Under the pieces are notes generated by a model. That model worked only from the letters and a program-made list of their open reading frames with translations. It was not told the DNA's origin and did not search any database. The translations under genes were made by a program, and so were the position numbers. Shown piece after piece: positions 1 to 8,073 of a stretch of DNA of 64,000 nt (the stretch's first letter is position 1; the number at the start of each line of letters is the position of its first letter). The DNA is taken from the NCBI GenBank assembly GCA_042867185.1, contig JBHZQV010000009.1, positions 110,994-174,993 on the forward strand, given 5' to 3'. The DNA is from Xylophilus sp042867185 (GTDB lineage: Bacteria; Pseudomonadota; Gammaproteobacteria; Burkholderiales; Burkholderiaceae_C).

Positions 1-806
1 TGCTGCATGCGCAGGATTTCCACGACATGGCGATGGCCTACTTCGCCCGCGCCGCGGCCGACCACGTGGTGCGCGCCGAGATCTTCTTCGACCCGCAGAC
101 CCACACCACCCGCGGCGTGCCGATGGCCACCGTGGTCGAGGGCCTGCACCGCGCCTGCACCGACGCCAAGGCCCGCTTCGGCATCGACGCCGAACTGATC
201 CTCTGCTTCCTGCGCCACCTGAGCGAGGAGGATGCCTTCGCCACGCTGGAGGCGGCGCTGCCGTTGCGCGACCGGTTCATCGGCGTGGGCCTCGACAGCA
301 GCGAGCTGGGCCATCCGCCCGAGAAGTTCGCCCGCGTCTTCGCCCGCTGCCGCGAACTGGGCCTGCACATCGTCGCGCATGCGGGCGAGGAGGGCCCGCC
401 CGCCTACATCTGGAGCGCGCTCGACGTGCTGAAGGCCGAGCGGATCGACCACGGGGTGCAGGCGATCCACGATCCGGCGCTGATGCAGCGGCTGGCGCAC
501 GACCGCATTCCGCTGACCGTCTGCCCGCTGTCGAACCAGAAGCTCTGCGTGTTCCCCGACCTGGCCGACCACAACCTGGGCGCGTTGCTGGACGCCGGCC
601 TGGTCGCCACCGTCAATTCCGACGATCCGGCCTATTTCGGCGGCTACATGACCGACAACTTCCTGCAGGTGTTCGAGGCCACCGGCCTGACGGCGCGGCA
701 CGCCTACCAATTGGGCCGCAACGCGTTCGAAGGCAGCTTTGCGGCGGCCGAGGACAAGCAGCGCTACCTGGCCCGCCTCGACGCGGTGTTCGAGGGGTTT
801 CGGTAG
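1..806 (+). CDS. Adenine deaminase (adenosine deaminase superfamily), 5'-truncated by window edge
   Basis: The frame is open from the window edge (first full codon at base 3), so the N-terminal part is missing. It is a metal-dependent aminohydrolase of the adenosine/adenine deaminase family, expected to convert adenine to hypoxanthine in cytosolic purine salvage. Visible motifs are AEIFFDPQTHT, the HAGEEG segment with the substrate/metal His and catalytic Glu, RIDHGVQA, CPLSNQKLCVF and NSDDPAYFGGY. The last resembles the adenine-specific branch (Pseudomonas PA0148 type) more than true adenosine deaminases; that assignment is from memory of the family. The missing start would hold the first HxH metal ligands. 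Nothing after the stop indicates an operon partner. Confidence 0.85.
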   Translation, partial: LHAQDFHDMAMAYFARAAADHVVRAEIFFDPQTHTTRGVPMATVVEGLHRACTDAKARFGIDAELILCFLRHLSEEDAFATLEAALPLRDRFIGVGLDSSELGHPPEKFARVFARCRELGLHIVAHAGEEGPPAYIWSALDVLKAERIDHGVQAIHDPALMQRLAHDRIPLTVCPLSNQKLCVFPDLADHNLGALLDAGLVATVNSDDPAYFGGYMTDNFLQVFEATGLTARHAYQLGRNAFEGSFAAAEDKQRYLARLDAVFEGFR

Positions 807-948
807 TTCCCGCCTGCGCCTGCCGGCCACCGGTTTGGCGTCCAGTCCCGGTCCCCTCCCTTGTGTGGAAACGAGAACATCATTTCGCTTGAACGCGAAC
901 CTCCTGATCGAAGTAGGCAAAGATTCTTTCTTTCGAAAGGAATCGACC

Positions 949-1575
949 ATGGGGCAATGCGCATCGACGGGCCATTCAAGCTCGGCTGATTACACCTCGT
1001 ACTACTCCCCGGATGCTTCGCCCGCTTCATCTCCGCAGCGGTCAGCGACTGCAAGAAACTCCGACGATGGGGCGTTCGCCGGATTGTCGAGGCGTAGCCA
1101 CCCATCCGCAGGTTCCAGCGGCACAGGTAGCGTGCGCCATGCCGTCGACTTCTCTTCTAGCCGCGTCGAACAACAAACCACCACCGAGCGCGGTGAAACC
1201 CTGAACACGACGAAGCTGGATCTGTGTACCGGCGTTGCTGTTGGCGGCGTCAAATACAACCGCGATGGGAGCATTGGAGAGACCTCTGTATCCGTTTTTC
1301 ATGTGCTGCCAGATGTGCGCTCGCCCGGTGTGCCGATTGCAAGGAAAGTCCAGGAGCTGACCTCGGCTGGTTTCGAAGTGAATGCATATGTGGCGGGTGG
1401 CGATGGATCCTCCAGGGCCGGCCAAGCGACACGCTCCGCCATCGAAGGGATGCTGGCGGGCATGGGCGTTTCTTGCCAGTCGGCCCCACATTCAAATGGG
1501 GAGTATTCCCAAGTCCTGTCGGCGACGATCGACCACGATGGGACAATCCAGTACGCTAATAAGCGCGTCGATTAA
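949..1575 (+). CDS. Orphan 208-aa protein with N-terminal MGQCAS acylation-type motif; candidate secreted effector
   Basis: I do not recognise a named family. The start is fixed by an AAAGGA ribosome site 7 nt upstream (about 936-941). The first six residues, M-G-Q-C-A-S, fit the eukaryotic N-myristoylation pattern (Gly2, small residue at 6) with a neighbouring Cys4 that could be palmitoylated, as in several plant-pathogen type III effectors. Residues 5-80 are rich in Ser, Ala, Pro and Thr and look disordered, as secretion leaders often do. Residues 85-208 look folded. They contain Cys93 in LDLCTGVAVGG and His118 in FHVLP, which loosely recall the Cys/His arrangement of CheD/CNF1-type glutamine deamidases. 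Codon use and base composition are less GC-rich than the neighbours, suggesting transfer. No perfect PIP or hrp box is visible upstream. Function is inference. Confidence 0.6.
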   Translation: MGQCASTGHSSSADYTSYYSPDASPASSPQRSATARNSDDGAFAGLSRRSHPSAGSSGTGSVRHAVDFSSSRVEQQTTTERGETLNTTKLDLCTGVAVGGVKYNRDGSIGETSVSVFHVLPDVRSPGVPIARKVQELTSAGFEVNAYVAGGDGSSRAGQATRSAIEGMLAGMGVSCQSAPHSNGEYSQVLSATIDHDGTIQYANKRVD

Positions 1576-1634
1576 AGCTTCGGAGCATCAGGGTTCATCC
1601 GTCGATGCAGTGGGCGGCTTCCCCTTGCCCTACT

Positions 1635-1689
1635 TGCTATGTTATTGATAGCTGGAAGCCGGCTTTCCGCGCCGGTCGCAGCTACGATC
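1635..1689 (+). repeat. 55-bp palindromic element, copy A (intergenic, forward)
   Basis: Begins TGCTATGTTATTGATAGCTG (inverted GCTAT/ATAGC arms), followed by a GCCGGC-type GC-rich half. It belongs to the family of nine copies in this window. It lies between the convergent orphan gene and the LysR gene and runs into a terminator. Confidence 0.85.
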
Positions 1690-1704
1690 CATGCTTGAGA
1701 ACCA

Positions 1705-1728
1705 AGAAAGCCGCCCACGCGGCTTTCT
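1705..1728. terminator. Bidirectional hairpin terminator attached to copy A
   Basis: A 10-bp perfect inverted repeat, AGAAAGCCGC / GCGGCTTTCT with a 4-nt loop, stands between two convergent genes. Copy B has the same arrangement, with similar bases before and after the stem, so repeat and terminator form one composite unit of about 120 bp. Confidence 0.7.
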
Positions 1729-1939
1729 GCATGGTGCCGGCGAACCGACCTGCTCCGTCGGCGCGGCGGCGGGCTCGGCGCTGTGCTCATGGGCCGGGCA
1801 GCAGGGCGGGTGGGCGGCCGCCTGCGGCTGGGGCCTGGCGCTGGCCCTGGTGGCGGCCGGCGCCTGGGTCTGCGACGTTCGGCTGCAGCCACCGCCCTCC
1901 GTTACGGGTGCTGCCCGGGGAGCGGCATCGTGCGCGGGG

Positions 1940-2845
1940 CTATACCGGCGGATGCCCTGCGTAGCCCGCCACCAGCGCATCGATCAGCGAACGCACCGCC
2001 GGCACCAGCCCGCGGCGCGACGGGAACACCACGTGCGCGATGCCCTCGAGCAAGGTGTAGCCGGGCAGCACCTGCTCCAGCAGGCCGCCGTCCAGCGCGT
2101 CCTGCACCAGGTACTGGGGCAGGTAGACGATGCCGATGCCGTCCAGCGCCGCCTGGCGCAGGGTGGTGAAGTCGTCGACCGCCAGCCGGGGCTGGTAGCT
2201 GCGGCTGGCGCTGCTCCCGTCGGGCGTGACGAAGCTCCAGGCGTGCCGGCCCGAGGCCCAGGCCGCGCCCATCGTCGGCATCGCGTCCAGGTCTTCCAGC
2301 CGCGCGGGCCGGCCGCGCTCGGCCAGCAGGGCGGGGCTGGCGACCATCATCACCCGGCTCTGGGTGAGGATGCGCACCACCAGGCCCGAGTCATCGAGCG
2401 GCGGGGTGCGCACCCGCAGGGCCAGGTCGAAGCCCTCCTCGATCACGTCCACCCGGCGGTTGGTGGCCTCCACATGCAGCCGCACCCGCGGATGCTGCTG
2501 CAGGAACCGGGTCAGGATGTCGCTCACCCCGTTCTGCAGGAAGGCCGTGGGGCACGAGAGCCGCACCAGGCCCTGCGGCGCGCTGCGGGTGCTGTCGACC
2601 GTGTCCTGCGCGGCCTGCGCCTCGGCGGCCAGGGCCGCGCAGTGCTGGTAGAAGCGCTGGCCCACCTCGGTCACCGCCACCCGCCGGGTGCTGCGCTGGA
2701 GCAGCCGCACGCCCAACTGCTCTTCCAGCTCGGCCACCCGGCGGCTCAGGCGGGAGGTTTGCACGCCGAGCGCCCGCGCCGCGGCGCTGAAGCCGCCGTG
2801 CTCCACCACCTTGGCGAAAAAGAACATGTCGTTGAGGTCGTGCAC
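1940..2845 (-). CDS. LysR-family transcriptional regulator
   Basis: A 301-aa LysR-type regulator, probably controlling the divergent azoreductase gene. I chose the GTG start at 2845 because it gives the usual family length and places the winged HTH at residues 1-60 (DLNDMFFFAKVVEHGGFSAA, then SRLSRRVAELEEQLGVRLLQ). It is preceded by an AAGG-type ribosome site; the longer frame upstream reads through non-conserved sequence. The C-terminal substrate-binding half runs from about residue 90 to the end (GLVRLSCPTAFL, DLALRVRTPPLDDSGL). Family members of this type often sense an aromatic or electrophilic ligand, but the effector cannot be read from the sequence. Confidence 0.85.
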   Translation of the reverse strand: MHDLNDMFFFAKVVEHGGFSAAARALGVQTSRLSRRVAELEEQLGVRLLQRSTRRVAVTEVGQRFYQHCAALAAEAQAAQDTVDSTRSAPQGLVRLSCPTAFLQNGVSDILTRFLQQHPRVRLHVEATNRRVDVIEEGFDLALRVRTPPLDDSGLVVRILTQSRVMMVASPALLAERGRPARLEDLDAMPTMGAAWASGRHAWSFVTPDGSSASRSYQPRLAVDDFTTLRQAALDGIGIVYLPQYLVQDALDGGLLEQVLPGYTLLEGIAHVVFPSRRGLVPAVRSLIDALVAGYAGHPPV

Positions 2846-2973
2846 TGGCTTACCTTTGCGCTGGCAGGAAGATGAATTGCGTTTTAGGCGATTCTCCTTT
2901 GGATTGTTGCGAAATACCATGAGGCCACGGGTCGGCCGAAGGGGCGGGCCCCGTTTTGAGAAAGCCACACACC

Positions 2974-3600
2974 ATGAAGCTCCTGCACCTCGACTCCAGC
3001 CCGCTGGGCGCCGCCTCCGCCTCGCGCCAGATCGGCGCGGCCGTCTCCAAGGCGCTGGCCGCCGCCACGCCCGGCACCACCGTCGCCTACCGCGACCTGG
3101 CCGCCACGCCGCCGGCCCACCTGGGCGGCGAGCTGCTGCAGGCTCTTCGGCCGGTCCCCGGCGCGCCGGCCCCCGACAGCGGCGCCCTGCGCACCGAACT
3201 GGCCTTCACCGAAGAACTGCTGGCCGAGTTTTTGGCGGCCGACGTGGTCGTGGTGGGTGCCCCGATGTACAACTTCAGCGTGCCGAGCCAGCTCAAGGCC
3301 TGGATCGACCGGGTGGCCCAGGCCGGCCGCACCTTCCGCTACACCGCGGCCGGCCCCGAAGGCCTGGCGGGCGGAAAGCGGGTCATCGTGGTGTCGTCGC
3401 GCGGCGGCCAGTACGCCGGCAGCGCCTACGAGGCGGCGCTGGACCACCAGGAGGCCTACCTGCGGGCGGTGTTCGGTTTCTTCGGCATCACCGACGTGCA
3501 GGTGGTCCGCGCCGAAGGGCTGGCGATGGGCCCCGCGGTGCGCGATGCGGCGATCGCGGCTGCGCTGGCGCAAGGCGAGCGGCTGGTCGAAGCGGCCTGA
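2974..3600 (+). CDS. azoR: FMN-dependent NADH-azoreductase
   Basis: A 208-aa flavodoxin-fold quinone/azo reductase that would use NAD(P)H and FMN for two-electron reduction of quinones and azo compounds in the cytosol. The start MKLLHLDSSPLG matches the family N-terminus (phosphate-binding loop LDSSPLGAASASR). APMYNFSVPSQLKAWIDR is the typical flavin-binding stretch, and SSRGGQY follows at about residue 142. The length is normal for AzoR. It is transcribed away from the LysR gene with about 130 bp between starts, the classic LysR-regulated target arrangement. It ends at the repeat/terminator unit copy B. Confidence 0.9.
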   Translation: MKLLHLDSSPLGAASASRQIGAAVSKALAAATPGTTVAYRDLAATPPAHLGGELLQALRPVPGAPAPDSGALRTELAFTEELLAEFLAADVVVVGAPMYNFSVPSQLKAWIDRVAQAGRTFRYTAAGPEGLAGGKRVIVVSSRGGQYAGSAYEAALDHQEAYLRAVFGFFGITDVQVVRAEGLAMGPAVRDAAIAAALAQGERLVEAA

Positions 3601-3638
3601 GGCCGGCGCCGGCCGACCGTCGGCCGCCCCTGTCCATC

Positions 3639-3693
3639 TGCTATGGTATCGATAGCTAGACGCCGGCATCCGGCGCCGGCCGTGGCTACGATC
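3639..3693 (+). repeat. 55-bp palindromic element, copy B (intergenic, forward)
   Basis: Begins TGCTATGGTATCGATAGCTA and continues with two GCCGGC blocks, closely matching the family consensus. It lies just after the azoreductase stop and continues into the 3711-3732 hairpin. The combined unit is homologous to the one at 1635-1755. Confidence 0.9.
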
Positions 3694-3710
3694 CCTGCTC
3701 GAAAACGACG

Positions 3711-3732
3711 AAAGCCGCCCGGAGGCGGCTTT
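3711..3732. terminator. Bidirectional hairpin terminator attached to copy B
   Basis: Inverted repeat AAAGCCGCC / GGCGGCTTT with a short loop, between the ends of azoR (+) and the aminotransferase gene (-). A/T runs on both sides allow termination in either direction. Confidence 0.75.
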
Positions 3733-3761
3733 CGTCATGGGGCCGGCGAACCGGCCGTGCC

Positions 3762-4958
3762 TCAGATCACCTTGGCGATCGACGCGCAGACATAGTCGAT
3801 GTTCTTGCTGTTGAGCGCGGCAACGCACATGCGGCCGGTGTCGGTGCCGTACACGCCGAACTCGCTGCGCAGGCGGACCATCTGGTCCTTGTTCAGGCCC
3901 GAGTAGCTGAACATGCCGATCTGCTGGGTGATGAACGACATGTCCTGCTGCACGCCGGCGGCCTTCAGGCCGTCGACCAGCTTCTGGCGCATCGCCTTGA
4001 TCCGCACCCGCATCTCGCCCAGCTCCTTCTCCCACAGGGTGCGCAGCTCGGGCGAGTCGAGCACCGCGGCCACCACCGCGCCGCCGTGCGTCGGCGGGTT
4101 GGAGTAGTTGGTGCGGATCACGATCTTGAGCTGGCTCAGCACGCGGGAGGCTTCCTCTTTCGAGGCGCACAGCACCGACAGGGCGCCGACGCGCTCGCCG
4201 TAGAGACTGAAGCTCTTCGAGAACGAGGTCGAGACGAAGAAGGTCAGGCCCGCGTCGACGAACTTGCCGATCACCGCACCGTCTTCGGCGATGCCGTGGC
4301 CGAAGCCCTGGTAGGCCATGTCGAGGAAGGCGACCAGGTTCTGCGCCCGGACGGCGGCGACCACTTCGTCCCACTGGGCGGCGGTGATGTCGTAGCCGGT
4401 CGGGTTGTGGCAGCAGGCGTGCAGCACGACGACGGTGCCGGCGGCGGCGCCCTTCAGCGCGGCCAGCATGCCGTCGAAGTCGACGCCGCGCTTGGCCGCG
4501 TCGTAATAGGGGTAGGTGTCGACGACAAAACCGGCGTTGGTGAACAGAGCGCGGTGGTTCTCCCAGCTCGGGTCGCTGATCAGCACCTTGGCGTCGGGGT
4601 TCAGGCGCTTGAGGAAATCGGCGCCGACCTTCAGGCCGCCGGTGCCGCCGATGCCCTGGACGGTGGCGACGCGGCCGGAGGTGACCGGCTCGCTGCCCAC
4701 GCCGAAGACCAGGCCCTTGACCGCTGCGTCGTACGCCACGATGCCGTCGATCGGCAGGTAGCCGCGGGCCTTGGGCGCCTCCATCATCTTCTTCTCGGCG
4801 GCCTGTACGCATTGCAACAGGGGCAGCTTGCCGTTGTCGTCATAGTAGACGCCCACGCCCAGGTTGACCTTGTTCGGGTTGGTGTCGGCCGCGAATTGCT
4901 CGTTCAAGCCCAGAATCGGATCGCGCGGGGCCATTTCGACGGCGGTAAACAGAGACAT
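3762..4958 (-). CDS. tyrB: Aromatic-amino-acid / aspartate aminotransferase
   Basis: A 398-aa class I PLP aminotransferase of subgroup I-alpha, transferring amino groups between aspartate or aromatic amino acids and 2-oxoglutarate. Seen in the sequence: VNLGVGVYYDDNGKLPLL near the N-terminus, Asn185 in HNPTG, Asp213 and Tyr216 in FLDMAYQGFG, PLP-binding Lys248 in STSFSKSFSLYGERVG, and the C-terminal Arg in TDTGRMCVA that binds the substrate carboxylate. Length is normal. It is divergent from uvrB with about 180 bp between starts and converges on azoR over the shared terminator. TyrB and AspC cannot be separated by sequence here; the symbol is provisional. Confidence 0.88.
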   Translation of the reverse strand: MSLFTAVEMAPRDPILGLNEQFAADTNPNKVNLGVGVYYDDNGKLPLLQCVQAAEKKMMEAPKARGYLPIDGIVAYDAAVKGLVFGVGSEPVTSGRVATVQGIGGTGGLKVGADFLKRLNPDAKVLISDPSWENHRALFTNAGFVVDTYPYYDAAKRGVDFDGMLAALKGAAAGTVVVLHACCHNPTGYDITAAQWDEVVAAVRAQNLVAFLDMAYQGFGHGIAEDGAVIGKFVDAGLTFFVSTSFSKSFSLYGERVGALSVLCASKEEASRVLSQLKIVIRTNYSNPPTHGGAVVAAVLDSPELRTLWEKELGEMRVRIKAMRQKLVDGLKAAGVQQDMSFITQQIGMFSYSGLNKDQMVRLRSEFGVYGTDTGRMCVAALNSKNIDYVCASIAKVI

Positions 4959-5138
4959 CGGAAAATATCCTCAGGGAAATTGAGACGCTGGAGAAGGGGA
5001 GACACGCCGTAGCGCGGGTGGTCCGGGCGGCTGCCCGACAAGGCCACGACCCTTGAATCGGCGCCCTGCGGGACCATCTGGAATTCTACCCATGCACCGT
5101 CGGCGCAGCGTCTGCGCCGCGCCACCACGACTGCACCC

Positions 5139-7256
5139 ATGCCTGAACTCGCCGAAGTCATTTCCGAAAGCCCCACCGAACGCGAGGGCACGTTCGTCTC
5201 GTTCCCCGGCTCGCCGTTCGAGCTGTTCCAGCCGTACCCCCCGGCGGGCGACCAGCCGGCCGCGATCGACAAGCTGGTCGAGGGCGTGCAGGACGGCGAG
5301 GTGTTCCAGACGCTGCTGGGCGTGACCGGCTCCGGCAAGACCTTCACCATGGCCAACGTGATCGCCCGGCTGGGCCGGCCGGCCATCGTCTTCGCGCCCA
5401 ACAAGACGCTGGCGGCGCAGCTCTACAGCGAATTCCGGGAGTTCTTCCCGAAGAACGCGGTCGAGTACTTCGTCAGCTACTACGACTACTACCAGCCCGA
5501 GGCCTACGTGCCGCAGCGCGACCTGTTCATCGAGAAGGACAGCGCGATCAACGAGCACATCGAGCAGATGCGGCTGTCGGCCACCAAGAGCGTGCTGGAG
5601 CGGCGCGACGTGGTGATCGTCGCCTCGGTGAGCGCCATCTACGGCATCGGCGCACCCGAGGACTACACCCAGATGCGGTTCATCCTCAAGGTCGGCGGCA
5701 AGCAGAGCCAGCGCGATGCGATCGCGCAGCTCATCCGGATGCAGTACACCCGCAACGAGGCGGATTTCTCGCGCGGCACCTTCCGGGTGCGGGGCGACAC
5801 GATCGACATCTTCCCGGCCGAGCACTCCGAGCTGGCGATCCGCATCGAGCTGTTCGACGACGAGGTGGAATCGCTGCAGCTGTTCGACCCGCTCACCGGC
5901 CGCATCCGGCAGAAGGTGCCGCGCTTCGTGGTCTACCCGGCCAGCCACTACGTCACCCCGCGCGAGAAGGTGCTGTCGGCGGTCGAGGCGATCAAGCTGG
6001 AGCTGAGCGACCGCCTGAAGCAGTTCGTGTCGGAGGGCAAGCTGGTCGAGGCGCAGCGGCTGGAGCAGCGCACCCGGTTCGACCTGGAGATGCTCGCCGA
6101 GATCGGCCACTGCAAGGGCATCGAGAACTACTCGCGCCATTTGAGCGGCGCGCCGCCAGGCGCACCGCCCGCCACGCTGACCGACTACCTGCCGAAGGAT
6201 TCGGTCATGTTCCTGGACGAGAGCCACGTCATGATCGGCCAGCTGGGCGGCATGTACAACGGCGACCGGGCGCGCAAGAGCACCCTGGTGGACTACGGCT
6301 TCCGGCTGCCCTCGGCCCTCGACAACCGGCCGCTGAAGTTCGACGAATTCGAGACGCGGATGCACCAGGTCGTCTTCGTGTCGGCCACGCCGGCCCAGTA
6401 CGAGCAGGACAACGCCGGCCAGGTGGTGGAGCAGGTGGTGCGCCCGACCGGGCTGGTCGATCCGGTGGTCGAGGTGCGCCCGGCCACCCACCAGGTCGAC
6501 GACGTGCTGCAGGAGATCCGCATCCGCGTCGAGAAGAACGAGCGGGTGCTGATCACCACCCTGACCAAGCGGATGGCCGAGCAGCTGACCGACTACCTGG
6601 GCGACAACGGCGTCAAGGTGCGCTACCTGCACAGCGACATCGACACGGTCGAGCGGGTGGAGATCCTGCGCGACCTGCGGCTGGGCACCTTCGACGTGCT
6701 GGTGGGCATCAACCTGCTGCGGGAAGGCCTGGACATTCCCGAGGTGTCGCTGGTGGCGATCCTCGATGCCGACAAGGAAGGATTCCTGCGGGCCGAGCGC
6801 TCGCTGATCCAGACCATCGGCCGGGCGGCGCGCAACCTCAACGGCCGCGCGATCCTCTATGCCGACAAGATGACCGACTCGATGAAGAAGGCCATCGGCG
6901 AGACCGAGCGGCGCCGCACCAAGCAGATCGCCTGGAACGAGGCCAACGGCATCACGCCGCGCAGCATCGTCAAGCAGGTGCGCGACCTGATCGACGGCGT
7001 CTACAGCGAGAAGTCGGGCCGGGACGAGGCAGCGTTGGACCAGAGCGCGATGCAAAAGGCGCGGGTGGAGGACATGTCCGAGAAGGACGTGGCCCGCGAG
7101 ATCAAGCGGATCGAAAAGCAGATGCTGGAACACGCCCGCAACCTCGAGTTCGAGAAAGCCGCGCGCCTGCGCGACCAGCTGGCGTTGCTCAAGGAACGGG
7201 CCTTCGGCGCGCCGGGCAGCGACAACATCGCCATCTTCCCTGTAGCCGGTCGCTAG
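5139..7256 (+). CDS. uvrB: Excinuclease ABC subunit UvrB
   Basis: A 705-aa damage-recognition helicase of nucleotide excision repair. It loads with UvrA and then recruits UvrC for incision. Walker A is GVTGSGKTFTMANVI (about residues 62-76), the beta-hairpin that clamps the strand is YFVSYYDYYQPEAYVPQRDL, helicase motif II is DESH, and motifs V/VI include GINLLREGLDIPEVSLVAI and QTIGRAARN. The C-terminal UVR motif (EIKRIEKQMLEHARNLEFEK) binds UvrC. The region before residue 30 is a short variable extension. No LexA-type CTG-N10-CAG box stands out in the upstream 180 bp. Confidence 0.97.
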   Translation: MPELAEVISESPTEREGTFVSFPGSPFELFQPYPPAGDQPAAIDKLVEGVQDGEVFQTLLGVTGSGKTFTMANVIARLGRPAIVFAPNKTLAAQLYSEFREFFPKNAVEYFVSYYDYYQPEAYVPQRDLFIEKDSAINEHIEQMRLSATKSVLERRDVVIVASVSAIYGIGAPEDYTQMRFILKVGGKQSQRDAIAQLIRMQYTRNEADFSRGTFRVRGDTIDIFPAEHSELAIRIELFDDEVESLQLFDPLTGRIRQKVPRFVVYPASHYVTPREKVLSAVEAIKLELSDRLKQFVSEGKLVEAQRLEQRTRFDLEMLAEIGHCKGIENYSRHLSGAPPGAPPATLTDYLPKDSVMFLDESHVMIGQLGGMYNGDRARKSTLVDYGFRLPSALDNRPLKFDEFETRMHQVVFVSATPAQYEQDNAGQVVEQVVRPTGLVDPVVEVRPATHQVDDVLQEIRIRVEKNERVLITTLTKRMAEQLTDYLGDNGVKVRYLHSDIDTVERVEILRDLRLGTFDVLVGINLLREGLDIPEVSLVAILDADKEGFLRAERSLIQTIGRAARNLNGRAILYADKMTDSMKKAIGETERRRTKQIAWNEANGITPRSIVKQVRDLIDGVYSEKSGRDEAALDQSAMQKARVEDMSEKDVAREIKRIEKQMLEHARNLEFEKAARLRDQLALLKERAFGAPGSDNIAIFPVAGR

Positions 7257-7300
7257 GCAAAAGGGAAGGGGTACCCGACAGGTAGTGCGGGTCTTGTGCT

Positions 7301-7324
7301 ATACTTGACGGAAATACTCAACAA
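7301..7324 (+). promoter_or_regulatory. Putative type-1 IscR site in the isc promoter region
   Basis: ATACTTGACGGAAATACTCA followed by ACAA fits the pattern TTGAC-N5-ACTCAA of [2Fe-2S]-IscR sites in proteobacterial isc promoters. A TATACT -10-like hexamer overlaps its left edge (7300-7305). It lies about 130 bp upstream of iscR, so holo-IscR bound here would autorepress the operon. Site identification is by eye. Confidence 0.6.
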
Positions 7325-7455
7325 CAACAAAGCCCGCGATGAAGGGCTTCGTACAGAGCGTTCTGTGCTGAAGTAAAACGGGTGGAGACCGTGTCCAGGC
7401 GTCCAGAAGATGCCGGGACTGTTCTGAAAATGCTACAGCCTTTTAAGGAGCTGCC

Positions 7456-7992
7456 ATGCGTCTCACTACCAAAGGTCGTTTCGCCGTGACCGCCATGATC
7501 GATCTGGCCCTGCGCCAGAACAACGGCCCTGTCACGCTCGCCGCGATCAGCCAGCGCCAGCAAATTTCCCTGTCGTATCTGGAACAATTGTTCGGCAAGC
7601 TGCGCCGCCACGAGCTGGTCGAATCGACCCGTGGCCCCGGCGGCGGCTACACCCTCGGCCGCAAGGCGGCCGACATCACCGTGGCCGACATCATCGTCTC
7701 GGTCGACGAGCCGATCGACGCCACCCATTGCGGCGGCAAGGAAAACTGCCTGGGCGAAGCGGGCCGCTGCATGACCCACGAGCTGTGGGCCTCGCTGAAC
7801 CAGCGCATGGTCGAGTTCCTGGACTCCGTCACGCTGCAGAAGCTGGTCGACGAGCAGATCGCCAAGGGCGTGCAGATCGAGGACCGGCCGGTCGTGCGCC
7901 GTGCGATCTCCAGCACGCCGGTGGTCAAGCCGATCCGGGTCAACGCGCCCAATTCGGTGTTCGCCCTCGGCAACGTCTTCGCCAAATCCTGA
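7456..7992 (+). CDS. iscR: Fe-S cluster assembly transcription factor IscR
   Basis: A 178-aa Rrf2-family regulator that senses cluster status through a [2Fe-2S] centre and represses its own operon. The HTH is at residues 10-60 (TLAAISQRQQISLSYLEQLF). Cluster ligands are Cys92, Cys98 and Cys105 with His108 in the segment CGGKENCLGEAGRCMTH. The ribosome site AAGGAG sits 5 nt before ATG. It is the first gene of the isc operon, behind an IscR-type site and a leader of over 100 nt with a small AAGCCC/GGGCTT hairpin near 7329-7350. Confidence 0.96.
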   Translation: MRLTTKGRFAVTAMIDLALRQNNGPVTLAAISQRQQISLSYLEQLFGKLRRHELVESTRGPGGGYTLGRKAADITVADIIVSVDEPIDATHCGGKENCLGEAGRCMTHELWASLNQRMVEFLDSVTLQKLVDEQIAKGVQIEDRPVVRRAISSTPVVKPIRVNAPNSVFALGNVFAKS

Positions 7993-8073
7993 CATCCGCA
8001 GCGCCCCGCTGCCACCGCAGCCGGGCCGCGTGCTTCTTGCCAGCCCCGCAGCCAGCAATCGACCGAGCCAGCC

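Larger units (their letters stand above)
1576..1939. other. Intergenic region between convergent genes
   Basis: This stretch holds repeat copy A and its terminator. From about 1756 to 1939 I see only GC-rich sequence without a supportable gene, although long overlapping frames exist because of the composition. Confidence 0.6.

Noticed and set aside
884..914. Possible PIP box (TTCGC-N15-TTCGC) upstream of the candidate effector
   Set aside because: The second half at the required spacing is absent; the only matching half is inverted at 6 bp.
1691..2875. Long plus-strand open frame of 394 codons opposite the LysR gene
   Set aside because: It is antisense to a clear LysR gene and is His/Arg/Gly/Ala-rich with no motif; open only because of high GC.
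2884..4812. Long minus-strand frame spanning azoR and the aminotransferase gene
   Set aside because: Shadow of real genes in other frames; Arg-rich, no domain similarity.
4959..5138. LexA box upstream of uvrB
   Set aside because: No CTG-N10-CAG site with a credible palindrome could be seen.
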